From IMG/VR virus record IMGVR_UViG_3300028392_000199, positions 1 to 32,658 of that record: a DNA stretch of 32,658 bases. One strand, written 5' to 3'. Below the pieces are notes generated by a model that was given only the letters and a program-made list of their open reading frames with translations, was not told the DNA's origin and made no database searches. The stretch comes from a virus. The stretch's first letter is position 1. The number at the start of each line of letters is the position of its first letter. Positions 19,943-28,615 of this stretch are shown here, one piece after another. A program made the translations under genes and the position numbers.

Positions 19943-20800
19943 TTGCACCAAGGGCGTTATGACGCTGGTTTTAGGCTATTTGAATACCGTTGGCATCCTG
20001 AAGTTCTTGCCAATCAAGTAAGCGAATACACTAAAAAGCCACCAAGACCAGAAATTTGGCGAGGGCAATGTCTTTTAGGTAAATCTATTGTTGTCCAAAT
20101 GGAACAAGGCTTTGGCGACATTTTTATGTTTGCTAGATTCTTGCCTTTTCTTAAAGTCATGGGTGCAGAAGAAGTTGTATTGCTGACGCATGGCTCATTA
20201 CTTGGAGTTCTGGGGCAATTTGAGTGTGTTGATATATTAACTAATCAGCCAGAATGTCCAGAAGTTACCCTTTGCGATTATTGGATAGGCGATATGAGCC
20301 TTCCTTACTATATTTCATGCGCTGACAAGTACGCTAAAGCATTATTCCCTGTAACAGCTAAAAAAATCGTTGGTTCTGAAGGTTATATGGATGCTAAACC
20401 ATCTAATATTGAACCAAAAATAGGGGTAAATTGGGGCGCAAGTCGCAACATTCTATTCCATATTAAGTCTATTCCTGACCATGAAATGTACAAGTTAGTA
20501 GGGGATAACGCTTACAGCCTTTCTCCAGACCATGACGGCTTTTTCCACCCTTTGCCTAATGATGGCTGGAAAACCGATTGGAAGGTTACAGCAAGCCACA
20601 TGAAAGCTATGAAAGGCATTGTGACAGTAGACACAGGCACAGCCCACCTTGCAGGCGCATTGGGCGTTAAAACGATTGTATTGCTACCCAAAGAAGAATA
20701 TGTCTGTTGGCGTTGGAAAAACGGTAAATGGTATGACTCCGTTGTTGCACTGCGTCAAGAGGAATATTACAAAATACCTGACCTCATAAGGAGAATGTAA
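19943..20800 (+). CDS. GT9-like glycosyltransferase with TPR-type N-terminus
   Basis: 285 residues from TTG at 19943. Motifs: GRYDAGFRLFEYRWHPE (TPR-like), IVVQMEQGFGDIFMFARFLP (49-68), IGVNWGAS (160-167), and IVTVDTGTAHLAGALGVKTI (226-245), the GT9 C-terminal signature that binds the nucleotide sugar. Related proteins fuse a TPR to a heptosyltransferase-like domain. The TPR pattern continues upstream of the TTG (PVNPHAKYKEAYEH in frame), but no ATG, GTG or TTG exists there before the in-frame stop at 19877; ATT at 19889 follows GAGG at good spacing. True start may be that ATT. It may glycosylate virion proteins. Confidence 0.8.
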   Translation: MHQGRYDAGFRLFEYRWHPEVLANQVSEYTKKPPRPEIWRGQCLLGKSIVVQMEQGFGDIFMFARFLPFLKVMGAEEVVLLTHGSLLGVLGQFECVDILTNQPECPEVTLCDYWIGDMSLPYYISCADKYAKALFPVTAKKIVGSEGYMDAKPSNIEPKIGVNWGASRNILFHIKSIPDHEMYKLVGDNAYSLSPDHDGFFHPLPNDGWKTDWKVTASHMKAMKGIVTVDTGTAHLAGALGVKTIVLLPKEEYVCWRWKNGKWYDSVVALRQEEYYKIPDLIRRM

Positions 20801-21177
20801 TGAATTGCCCTAATTGCGGATGGAGCGAAAGCAACCATATTGAAGCTAAAAAGACCGATGAGGAGTTTTTTCTTGAGTGGTGGATACCGACTATTGGCGA
20901 AGAAGCTGCTAAAGCGTCTTGGTTAGATAAGGTTGCCATGAAAACTAGAGAAGCCCCTATGGTGATGTCTGACATACCAGGTCATATATCTATGGCTGAT
21001 GGCTCATGGGTTGATAGCCGTTCTAAGCATCGAGAAAACCTAAAGCGTAATGGATGTGTTGAATTAGGCAATGATGTACCAATGCAGCGTCAAGAAGCAA
21101 CAATCAGCACCAAGTCCCAAGAAGCAAGAAAGCGTCAAATTGCGGAACTGGCTTATGCAAAACTTAACTACAGATAG
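20800..21177 (+). CDS. CPNC zinc-ribbon-like virion-associated protein
   Basis: 125 residues. Starts MNCPNCGWSESNHIEAKKTD, a half zinc-ribbon with a following His. Residues ~50-90 hold APMVMSDIPGHISMADGSWV then SRSKHRENLKRNGCVE, a conserved block found in small proteins next to phage scaffold or coat genes. C-terminal part is basic and helical (SQEARKRQIAELAYAKLNYR). One-base overlap with the glycosyltransferase gene, nine bases before scaffold. Assembly role likely from position only. Confidence 0.7.
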   Translation: MNCPNCGWSESNHIEAKKTDEEFFLEWWIPTIGEEAAKASWLDKVAMKTREAPMVMSDIPGHISMADGSWVDSRSKHRENLKRNGCVELGNDVPMQRQEATISTKSQEARKRQIAELAYAKLNYR

Positions 21178-21185
21178 GAAAAACC

Positions 21186-22247
21186 ATGTCAGAAGAACAA
21201 TTAGACCGCAGAGCATTACTAGAACAAGCAATGGAGTCAGCAGATGAGCAAGAATCCTTGGAAAATGAAGAGGTTTTGGAAGAAAGTAATGCCGAGGAGT
21301 CCCTTAAAGAGGAAATTAGCGTTGCAGACGACAAAGAACCTACCGAAAGTGTTTCATCTGATGAACCTGAGAGTTCGTATGAAGAGGCGCAGGAAGCAGC
21401 AGAAGAAGTCAAACCTGTAGGCCGCCCTTCTACTTGGAAAAAAGAATATGTCCAAATTTGGGACAAAATGGAAAAAGGCGAACAGATTTCAAAAGACGAT
21501 TTTACTAAGTTTGCCGAATATGCCAACCAGCGTGAGTCTGAATATAAGAAGGGCGTATCAACTTATAAAGCTGAAGCTGACCGTGCTAGAGGATACGAAG
21601 AAGCGATTGCTCCTTTTGTGCCTGAATTGCAAGCCCAAGGGATTACTCCTGCCGCATGGATTAATAACTTAGGTAGAGCGCACATGATGTTATCAAAAGC
21701 GCCCTATGACCAAAAAGTAGAGATGTTTCAAAGACTTGCAAAAGATTATGGTATACAATTAAATAACGAGGGTCAGTTTGCAGCACCATCGCAGGCTGAT
21801 GCTTATACGCAACAACTGATGAATCAATTAAATTTGGTTAATCAGGAAGTTTCAAGCATTAAAGGTCGATTTGCCCAAGAGGAAAATCAACGCTTAATGG
21901 GTGAAATTGAAAGAGTAAGAAGTGATGTGGAGAAGTTTCCACATTTTGATGTGGTAAGGGAAGAAATGGCTCAACTACTTGAGCTAGGGAAAGCCCCAGA
22001 CCTAGAAACGGCCTACAAGAAAGCCGTGCGTATGAATGATGATGTTTGGGAATTGGAACAGGAACGACTCCTTAATACAGCCAAACAACAAGCATCCAAA
22101 GCACAGCAAGTAGCGAAGGCTAAGGCGGCAGCAGTAAGTCCGAAATCCGTTACTCCTAGCGGAAAAGTGGCAGAACCTGGCGATAAAAAGGATAGACGGT
22201 CTTTAATTGCAGAACAATTAGGTGATGCAATGAGCCGTAGGGTTTAA
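21186..22247 (+). CDS. Scaffolding protein
   Basis: 353 residues. Very acidic first third (ESLENEEVLEESNAEESLKE), a central stretch GRPSTWKKEYVQIWDKMEKG and EAIAPFVPELQAQGI, then helices with a coiled coil (QLNLVNQEVSSIKGRFAQEE) and a basic C-terminus (VTPSGKVAEPGDKKDRRSLI). This charge layout, length and place immediately before the coat gene fit podovirus scaffolds, which guide coat assembly and then leave. AGGAAA precedes the ATG. Confidence 0.82.
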   Translation: MSEEQLDRRALLEQAMESADEQESLENEEVLEESNAEESLKEEISVADDKEPTESVSSDEPESSYEEAQEAAEEVKPVGRPSTWKKEYVQIWDKMEKGEQISKDDFTKFAEYANQRESEYKKGVSTYKAEADRARGYEEAIAPFVPELQAQGITPAAWINNLGRAHMMLSKAPYDQKVEMFQRLAKDYGIQLNNEGQFAAPSQADAYTQQLMNQLNLVNQEVSSIKGRFAQEENQRLMGEIERVRSDVEKFPHFDVVREEMAQLLELGKAPDLETAYKKAVRMNDDVWELEQERLLNTAKQQASKAQQVAKAKAAAVSPKSVTPSGKVAEPGDKKDRRSLIAEQLGDAMSRRV

Positions 22248-22285
22248 CTAGCCAATTTTGGCGCATTTTTTTAAGGATAATAATC

Positions 22286-23260
22286 ATGGCATTTGCTAAC
22301 TCAGCAATCACCGATATTATCGCTACCACGATTCAAAGTCGTAGCGGTGAATTGGCAGACAACTTAACACAAAACAACGCAATTCTTCAGCGCTTGAACC
22401 AGAAGGGCAATGTTATGCCTTTCTCAGGCGGTAATGTGATTTTGCAAGAAATCATGTATGAGGATAGCTCTACTAACAACGCTAATTCTTATAGCGGATA
22501 TGAAGTATTGAACATTGCTCCAGACAGCCCTATTTCTGCTGCTCAGTACAAAATTGCTCAATACGCAGACTCAGTAACTATGTCTGGTCTTGAAATGTTA
22601 CAAAACAGCAGCAAAGAAGCAATCATCGACTTGTTAGATGGTCGTATGCAAGTTTCTGAAGCTCGCTTGTTAAACCGCATTTCTGGTGACTTGTATGGTG
22701 ATGGTACTGGTAACGGTGGTAAAAACCTTGACGGTCTTGGCGCTGCTGTAGCTGCTGTTCCAACTTCAGGTACATACGGTGGTATTAATCGTGCTACTTG
22801 GACTTTCTGGCAGAACCAAATCACTACTGGTGCTACTTCTGCAAACATTTTGGCTTCTATGACTACTGCTGCTATCAAGCAGATTCGTGGCACAGACAAA
22901 GCTGACTTGATTGTTGCTGGTAATACTATGTATCAATACTATGTAGGCGCATTGCAGTCTATTCAGCGTATCGCTGCTGAAGAGTCTGGCGCTGCTGGTT
23001 TTGCTTCCCTCAAGTTCTACGGTGGTGGTACATCTGCTGACGTAGTATTGGGTGGCGGTTATGGTTCACAAGAAACAGCTACATATATGTATATGTTGAA
23101 CACCAACTACATTTTCTTACGCCCACACAAAGAGCGTAACTTTGTACCTATTGGTGGTGAGCGTCAATCTATTAACCAAGACGCAATCGTGAAGCTCTAC
23201 GGTTGGGCTGGTAACTTGACAACTTCTAACAGCTTCCTACAAGGCTTATTGACAACTTAA
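22286..23260 (+). CDS. Major capsid (coat) protein
   Basis: 324 residues. MAFANSAITDIIATTIQSRS at the N-terminus, then GNVMPFSGGNVILQEIMYED, IAQYADSVTMSGLEMLQNSS, RLLNRISGDLYGDGTGNGGK and NTNYIFLRPHKERNFVPIGG. This matches a widespread podovirus coat family of the HK97 fold with a T-x-x-Q/Y-E-loop style region. Directly follows scaffold, as expected. Codon choice is visibly biased to common codons, suggesting high expression. AAGGATAATAATC precedes the ATG; a GAAA-capped hairpin follows the stop. Confidence 0.88.
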   Translation: MAFANSAITDIIATTIQSRSGELADNLTQNNAILQRLNQKGNVMPFSGGNVILQEIMYEDSSTNNANSYSGYEVLNIAPDSPISAAQYKIAQYADSVTMSGLEMLQNSSKEAIIDLLDGRMQVSEARLLNRISGDLYGDGTGNGGKNLDGLGAAVAAVPTSGTYGGINRATWTFWQNQITTGATSANILASMTTAAIKQIRGTDKADLIVAGNTMYQYYVGALQSIQRIAAEESGAAGFASLKFYGGGTSADVVLGGGYGSQETATYMYMLNTNYIFLRPHKERNFVPIGGERQSINQDAIVKLYGWAGNLTTSNSFLQGLLTT

Positions 23261-23265
23261 TAGTT

Positions 23266-23279
23266 AGGGCGAAAGCCCT
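23266..23279 (+). terminator. GNRA-capped hairpin after coat gene
   Basis: AGGGC-GAAA-GCCCT, a 5-bp stem with a GAAA tetraloop six bases after the coat stop, followed by TTTCTATT. May be a weak terminator or an mRNA-stabilising 3' end that raises coat output over downstream genes. Confidence 0.5.
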
Positions 23280-23319
23280 TTCTATTACTTGTTTAATTAA
23301 TTAATAAAGGAAATATATC

Positions 23320-23616
23320 ATGGCATTTACTATTACCCCCCTATCAGGGATTGATTTAAACGACACACAAACTGTTGCAGAACAAACAGCAAACGCTGGT
23401 TTAGTAACATTTGGCCCACTCGGTGCAGAAGTATTTGCTTCCGATGGTAAGCGTTATGTTTGGGCTAAAGCTGGCTCAACTATCGCTGCTTCAACAGCAA
23501 CTTGCTCTATCAACACTACAACTTTCGTAGCAACTGGCGGTGCTGGCTTGTATGCTGGCCCAGCCGTAGCTATGGCTTCTGGTGACTATGGTTGGTTTGG
23601 CGCTGCTTCTGTTTAA
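23320..23616 (+). CDS. Capsid decoration-like protein, 98 aa
   Basis: MAFTITPLSGIDLNDTQTVA then LGAEVFASDGKRYVWAKAGS and CSINTTTFVATGGAGLYAGP. Beta-rich, small, hydrophobic-neutral, placed between coat and the strong terminator. Proteins of this size and place often sit on the capsid surface and stabilise the head. Strong Shine-Dalgarno (TAAAGGAAATATATC). Role inferred from position and composition. Confidence 0.7.
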   Translation: MAFTITPLSGIDLNDTQTVAEQTANAGLVTFGPLGAEVFASDGKRYVWAKAGSTIAASTATCSINTTTFVATGGAGLYAGPAVAMASGDYGWFGAASV

Positions 23617-23655
23617 TAGGTTATCCCTCTTAAATTGAATAAATGTAGTAAAACT

Positions 23656-23692
23656 GGGATTCCCTCATAAGGGGAGTCCCTTTTATTTTTTT
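23656..23692 (+). terminator. Strong intrinsic terminator after head genes
   Basis: GGGATTCCC (23656-23664) pairs with GGGGAGTCCC (23671-23680) through nine pairs including a G-T, followed by TTTTATTTTTTT. Separates head from tail genes, so tail genes need read-through or their own promoter. Confidence 0.85.
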
Positions 23693-23721
23693 ATAACCCT
23701 AACCACTTAGGAGCATTAAAA

Positions 23722-24345
23722 ATGGCAATAGATAGCGATACTCAAGGTGCAGATGCACGATTAGCAGTCCAATTCTATAAAAAAAGCGTCAAGCAAGACA
23801 TCGCTTCAGACGAAGCTGGTAGACCGATTTTTAAAGAATTTGATTTTGTCCGTATTATGATTCCTGGCGATAATTTGACAGAAATTGACACATACGCTCA
23901 AGAGTCCCATAAACAGCGTTTTCCACGCCAATGGGCGCATTATCAAAACCAAGTAGCAAACCATGAAGATATTATTGGAACGCCTTTAGAGCAATGGCCT
24001 CAAGTTACTCGTAGCCAAGCTGATGAATTGCGTGGATTAAAGTTCCACACAGTAGAGTCTATTGCAGACTGTTCTGACCAGCAATTACAACGCATTGGCA
24101 TGGTAGCAGGGATGTCACCATATAATTTCCGCTTAAAAGCCAAGGCTTTCTTGAATTTAGCGACTGATTCTGCTGAAGTAGCACATAGAGAAGCAGAATT
24201 GCAAGCATTACGCTCAGAAAATGATAAAATCAAGGCAGAAACAGATGCGAAGCTGGCTGCTATGCAAGAGCAGATGTCAGCGCTACTTGCGGCTGTTGCG
24301 GAAAAGACCCCCAAAACACGCAAAACCAAAGTAGCCGAGGCTTAA
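23722..24345 (+). CDS. Structural/assembly protein, 207 aa
   Basis: N-terminal ARLAVQFYKKSVKQDIASDE and KEFDFVRIMIPGDNLTEIDT, then QESHKQRFPRQWAHYQN, a block common in podovirus genes between coat and adaptor. Residues ~112-145 (VESIADCSDQQLQRIGMVAG) resemble a helix-hairpin-helix. The C-terminus is a coiled coil with a basic end (LQALRSENDKIKAETDAKLA, KTPKTRKTKVAEA). First gene after the terminator. Possibly DNA-contacting in the head or a minor scaffold; uncertain. Confidence 0.65.
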   Translation: MAIDSDTQGADARLAVQFYKKSVKQDIASDEAGRPIFKEFDFVRIMIPGDNLTEIDTYAQESHKQRFPRQWAHYQNQVANHEDIIGTPLEQWPQVTRSQADELRGLKFHTVESIADCSDQQLQRIGMVAGMSPYNFRLKAKAFLNLATDSAEVAHREAELQALRSENDKIKAETDAKLAAMQEQMSALLAAVAEKTPKTRKTKVAEA

Positions 24346-24346
24346 T

Positions 24347-25258
24347 ATGTCCCAAACGATGTTGCAACTTGTACAACAGACAACTGCTGAGTTGAATTTA
24401 GCAGTCCCATCCTATGTTATTGGTAACACTAACCAAGATGTGCAACAAATTCTTGCTTTAATGAATGGCGCAGGCTATGAACTCTTAAAAGAGCATGATT
24501 GGCAAGCATTACAAGTGCAATATCGTTTTTACACTCAATCTTTAACCGCCAATGCCACAACTGTCAATGGTTCGTATAACTTGACTTTTGCGGCTGGCAC
24601 AGATTTAAGCGCTGTTGATAGCCAATGGCAATTAACAGGCTATAACATTCCTCAAGACACTTATGTAGTGTCCGCAGATAACAGCACTAAAGTAGTTGTT
24701 ATGAGCCAAATGGCTAGTGGTGATGGCATACAGTCAGTAGTATGCGCTCAAACCGCTTATGATTTACCGCCTGATTTTGAAACCATTACAGACCGCACTC
24801 AATGGGATAAATCCAAACATTGGGAAATGTTAGGGCCAGAAGATGCACAACAATGGCAATGGCTAAAGTCTGGTTACATTTCAACTGGGCCTAGAGTTCG
24901 TTGGCGTATTCTTGATGGTCAATTCCAAATATGGCCTGTAATGAATACCAATGAGTATTTAGGTTGGGAATACAGAAGTAAAGGTTGGGCAAGAAGCGCT
25001 GCTGGTGCTATTAAAAATAGCTTTACTGCCGATTCTGACACTACTGTGTTTGATGACCGCATTATGACGCTTTACACCAAACTCAAATATTTTCAAGTTA
25101 AATCTTTTGACACAACTGCGTTATTGCAAGATTATCAGCGTTATTTAACTATTGCTAAAGCTAATGACAAAGGTGCTCCTAATCTTAGCTTTGCGCCATA
25201 CCCATCTAAGGTGCTTATTGGTTATGCCAATATCCCTGATACTGGTTATGGAAGTTAA
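24347..25258 (+). CDS. Head-tail adaptor (P22 gp4-like)
   Basis: 303 residues. The N-terminus (MLQLVQQTTAELNLAVPSYV, then VQQILALMNGAGYELLKEHD and WQALQ) is the helical adaptor fold of P22 gp4/tail tubular A-type proteins, which bind under the portal ring. A beta insert (NATTVNGSYNLTFAAGTDLS) and a C-terminal helix region (LYTKLKYFQVKSFDTTALLQ) follow. Position right before the gp10-like hub supports this. Confidence 0.75.
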   Translation: MSQTMLQLVQQTTAELNLAVPSYVIGNTNQDVQQILALMNGAGYELLKEHDWQALQVQYRFYTQSLTANATTVNGSYNLTFAAGTDLSAVDSQWQLTGYNIPQDTYVVSADNSTKVVVMSQMASGDGIQSVVCAQTAYDLPPDFETITDRTQWDKSKHWEMLGPEDAQQWQWLKSGYISTGPRVRWRILDGQFQIWPVMNTNEYLGWEYRSKGWARSAAGAIKNSFTADSDTTVFDDRIMTLYTKLKYFQVKSFDTTALLQDYQRYLTIAKANDKGAPNLSFAPYPSKVLIGYANIPDTGYGS

Positions 25259-25260
25259 TT

Positions 25261-27030
25261 ATGCTGTTATCGCAACCAAAAAAGTTTACTGCTACTACAG
25301 CTAGCATCCCATCGCCTATTGGTGGTTGGAACGCTAGGGATTCGTTGGCTAATATGTCCCCAACGGATGCTGTACAGCTTGTAAATTGGTTTCCTACGCC
25401 TACTGATGTAAGTCTTAGAAAAGGCTATGCAAAGGCTTCTACAGGCATTACAGGCAAAGTTAATAGCTTAATGAATTATGCAGTTGTAACTGGTGGATAC
25501 AAGCTATTTGCTGCTGCTGGAACAAGTATTTATGATGCTTCTGCTGACCCTGCTACTGTTGTATATACAGGAATTACAGTTGATAAACTTCAGCATGTTA
25601 GCATTTCAAATACCGCAGGCAATTTTTTAGTAGCTTGTAATGGTACAGATGCCACAATGGTTTACGATGGCACTCGTTGGTTTAGCATTGCTACAACTAC
25701 AACTGCCGCAGCAATTAGCACAATTACCCATGTAGGTGCTGTAGCTACTTTAACTACTGCAACTGCACATGGTCTTGTTACAGGTAACAGAATTACTGTA
25801 GCAGGAGCAAGCCCAACTGACTATAACGGTACTTATGTTATTACAAGAACTGGCGCAACTACATTAACTTATACGATGTCTACAACGCCAGCGACTAATG
25901 CAATAACAGTAGGAACATACACTACAGTAGGAATTACTGGTGTTGATTCATCGACCTTTATTAGTGTCAATTTATTTAAAAGTCGCCTTTATTTTACTCA
26001 AAAAAATACCCTTAAATGTTGGTATTTGGATGTCAATTCTATTGGCGGTGCAGCAAACGCATTAGATTTTGGCTCGATTGCTCGTAATGGTGGTTTTTTG
26101 CAAGCAATGGGAACATGGACATTAGATGCTGGTCAAGGCGCAGACGATTACGCAGTCTTTGTAACAAATATGGGCGAAGTCATTGTTTATAATGGTACAG
26201 ACCCTACTTCTGCAACCACATGGTTATTAAAGGGCGTGTGGCAATTAGGTCAAACCTTTAATCGCAGATGTTTTTTCAAATGGGCTGGCGACCTTTTGCT
26301 TTTAACTCAAGATGGTTTAGTGCCTCTTGCGTCTGCCCTTCAATCTAGCCGATTAGACCCTAGAATTAATTTAACAGACAAGATTTATTTTGCTGTTTCT
26401 ACTGCTGCAACTAATTATTATGCTAATTTTGGTTGGCAAATTCAATATTTTGCTAGTGAAAATATGCTGATATTGTCTATTCCTACCGACAATGGCATGG
26501 AACAATATGTAATGCATACCATTACTAAGGCTTGGGCTAGGTTTACAGGAATTGAGGCTTATTGTTGGGAAGTATCAGGAAACGCTGATATGCACTTTGG
26601 TGGCGATGGTTATGTAGGCAATTTTTATAGTTCAAATTCTGATGCTGGTTCTAATATCCAAGCTGTAGCACAACAGGCATATAGCTATTTTGACAGTCCA
26701 GGACAATTAAAGCGATTTACAATGGTTCGCCCTATTTTGCAAACAAATAATGGTGTTCCAACCCTAGCTGCTGGTATTTCTGTGGATTTTGACACTCAAA
26801 CCCAGTTTGGCACACTTTCATTTAATCCTGCCATTGTAAAAGGCGGCATTTGGAATACTTCTGTTTGGGATGACGCTTTATGGAGCGCAGGCGATGTAAC
26901 TACAAAGATTTGGCAAGGTGTGTCAGGATTAGGTTTTGCAGGCTCTATTAATCTAGCAATAGCTTCTCAGGGCATTGACCTTAAATGGGCTTCTACAGAT
27001 TATGTAATGGAAAAAGGTGGCGTTCTGTAA
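25261..27030 (+). CDS. Tail hub / DNA stabilisation protein (P22 gp10-like)
   Basis: 589 residues. Starts with IPSPIGGWNARDSLANMSPT and AVQLVNWFPTPTDVSLRKGY, a pattern of podovirus tail tubular/nozzle proteins, followed by beta-propeller-like blades. Residues ~150-225 hold an inserted module (THVGAVATLTTATAHGLVTG, VAGASPTDYNGTYVITRTGA) also present in the 275-aa protein at 31220-32047. The protein would close the tail tube below the adaptor. Two-base gap from the adaptor gene. Confidence 0.78.
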   Translation: MLLSQPKKFTATTASIPSPIGGWNARDSLANMSPTDAVQLVNWFPTPTDVSLRKGYAKASTGITGKVNSLMNYAVVTGGYKLFAAAGTSIYDASADPATVVYTGITVDKLQHVSISNTAGNFLVACNGTDATMVYDGTRWFSIATTTTAAAISTITHVGAVATLTTATAHGLVTGNRITVAGASPTDYNGTYVITRTGATTLTYTMSTTPATNAITVGTYTTVGITGVDSSTFISVNLFKSRLYFTQKNTLKCWYLDVNSIGGAANALDFGSIARNGGFLQAMGTWTLDAGQGADDYAVFVTNMGEVIVYNGTDPTSATTWLLKGVWQLGQTFNRRCFFKWAGDLLLLTQDGLVPLASALQSSRLDPRINLTDKIYFAVSTAATNYYANFGWQIQYFASENMLILSIPTDNGMEQYVMHTITKAWARFTGIEAYCWEVSGNADMHFGGDGYVGNFYSSNSDAGSNIQAVAQQAYSYFDSPGQLKRFTMVRPILQTNNGVPTLAAGISVDFDTQTQFGTLSFNPAIVKGGIWNTSVWDDALWSAGDVTTKIWQGVSGLGFAGSINLAIASQGIDLKWASTDYVMEKGGVL

Positions 27031-27461
27031 TGCGTAGAGTTACTACAGAAAACCAAGAAGAATTAAGAAGTTGGATTACAGGTGTTTTAGGTACACAATT
27101 TGGCAAAGAAACCATGTGTATAGGACAGGAAATAGATGGAAAGGTAAAGGCTGTTATTGCTTATACCAATTTTCAAGATAAATCTTGTTGTATGCATGTA
27201 GCTTCAATAGTGCCAAATTGGATTAGTAGGGATTTATTATGGGCGGCTTTTGATTACCCCTTTAACTCATTGAAAGTTAAGGTTATACTAGCGGCAGTAG
27301 CTTCCACGAATACGGAAGCCCTGAAGTTAGACCGACACCTTGGTTTTGTTGATAAAGCGTATATCGAAGATGCCCATTTAGATGGCGATTTGGTGATATT
27401 AGCTATGAGGCGTGAAAATTGTCGATGGCTCGACATGAAAGCGCCTTTAAAAGGAGATTGA
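27030..27461 (+). CDS. GNAT-family acetyltransferase
   Basis: 143 residues from the TAATG joint at 27030. MRRVTTENQEELRSWITGVL, AVIAYTNFQDKSCCMHVAS, then VKVILAAVASTNTEALKLDR with HLGFVDKAYI and ILAMRRENCRWL. The N-x-x-A-x-x-x-x-x-x-L-G-F segment and the closing M-R-R-x-x-C-R-W-L are typical of phage GNAT proteins that use acetyl-CoA. Substrate unknown; lying inside the tail operon it may modify a virion or host protein early after entry or during assembly. Confidence 0.82.
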   Translation: MRRVTTENQEELRSWITGVLGTQFGKETMCIGQEIDGKVKAVIAYTNFQDKSCCMHVASIVPNWISRDLLWAAFDYPFNSLKVKVILAAVASTNTEALKLDRHLGFVDKAYIEDAHLDGDLVILAMRRENCRWLDMKAPLKGD

Positions 27462-27462
27462 C

Positions 27463-28287
27463 ATGGGTGGTGGTGGAGGAATTTTAAGTCCAATAACGGA
27501 CACATTATTTGGGTCGCCTCAGACAGTAGCGACACCAGACTATACAGGTGCTGCAAACGCTACAGCAGCAGGTAATCTTGCTGCGGCTCAAGCTGCAACT
27601 GCCGCCAATCGTGTAAACCAAGTTACTCCTTATGGTAATTTAAACTACGCAGAAACTGGCAAAGATTCTCAAGGCAATCCAATGTGGACTGCAACTCAGA
27701 CACAAACACCTGAATTGCAAAATCTTACCAATTCTTCTATTGGGCAGCTTACAAATCAATACAGTAGCACACCATTTACAGGTGGTAATTTACCTTCTTA
27801 TGGCATCAATCCAAATGAAACATATTCTGATGCAATCATGCGTAGACTTCAGCCTCAAATTGCTATGGAACAAAAACAGTTTGATGCACAAATGGCTAAT
27901 CAGGGTATACCAGTAGGTTCTGAAGCATATACAAATGCTTCAAGAGTATTCCAACAAGGTCAAAATGACAAGCTAACAAGCGCTGTAACAGGTGGCATGG
28001 GAGTTGGCTTATCTGCAAATCAACAACAATACAATCAAAATCTTACCAATTATCAGTTGCCATTAAATATTGCAAGCAATGTTAAAGCGATTGCAACGCC
28101 TGGCTATGTAAACCCAGCGCAACAAGCGACTACTGCTGGTGCTGACATTATGGGCGCAATGGGTCTTGCTAATCAAAACAATCAAGCTAATGCTAACGCT
28201 GCAAATGCTAGGTCAAATGCAACAATGGGTGGCTTATTTAGCCTTGCTGGTGCTGGAATGATGTCACCTAAAGGAACATTTACATAA
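27463..28287 (+). CDS. Internal/injection-type virion protein, 274 aa
   Basis: Gly-rich start (MGGGGGILSPITDTLFGSPQ), an Ala-rich helix (AAGNLAAAQAATAANRVNQV), then TPYGNLNYAETGKDSQGNPM and WTATQTQTPELQ, a block frequent in podovirus proteins between tail hub and fibre genes. C-terminus is Asn/Gln/Ala-rich and ends near LFSLAGAGMM. Likely ejected with DNA, similar in place to P22 gp14/gp7. Shine-Dalgarno AAAGGAG. Confidence 0.68.
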   Translation: MGGGGGILSPITDTLFGSPQTVATPDYTGAANATAAGNLAAAQAATAANRVNQVTPYGNLNYAETGKDSQGNPMWTATQTQTPELQNLTNSSIGQLTNQYSSTPFTGGNLPSYGINPNETYSDAIMRRLQPQIAMEQKQFDAQMANQGIPVGSEAYTNASRVFQQGQNDKLTSAVTGGMGVGLSANQQQYNQNLTNYQLPLNIASNVKAIATPGYVNPAQQATTAGADIMGAMGLANQNNQANANAANARSNATMGGLFSLAGAGMMSPKGTFT

Positions 28288-28607
28288 TGGATAATGTTTC
28301 TCAATATTTACAAATGATGGATTTAAGTGGTCAAACACCAACAATGCAAAATATTGGTGGTCAGCATGATTTATATAATCAAAATATGGCCGCAATGAAA
28401 GCATTAAGTCAGCAAGCATTATCAGGGAAAACAGCATCCCCATTGCAATCAATGGCTGATGCTTTAAGAGCACAACAAAAGCCTGGTTTAGCATTAGGTC
28501 AAATAAAAGATGTTCAAGGCAATATTGTGCCTGACCCTACTTATGCAGCAGGCGCAAATCCACTCAATTATCTTGTATCAAGCCCTGATTATTCATCAGG
28601 AGTTTAA
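28287..28607 (+). CDS. Hypothetical virion protein, 106 aa
   Basis: Starts at the TAATG joint. MDNVSQYLQMMDLSGQTPTM then AAMKALSQQALSGKTASPLQ and a Pro-containing tail (QGNIVPDPTYAAGANPLNYL). Helical first half, extended second. It is among presumed injection proteins and could be a small internal component or assembly factor. No family recognised. Confidence 0.62.
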   Translation: MDNVSQYLQMMDLSGQTPTMQNIGGQHDLYNQNMAAMKALSQQALSGKTASPLQSMADALRAQQKPGLALGQIKDVQGNIVPDPTYAAGANPLNYLVSSPDYSSGV

Positions 28608-28615
28608 GGAATATT

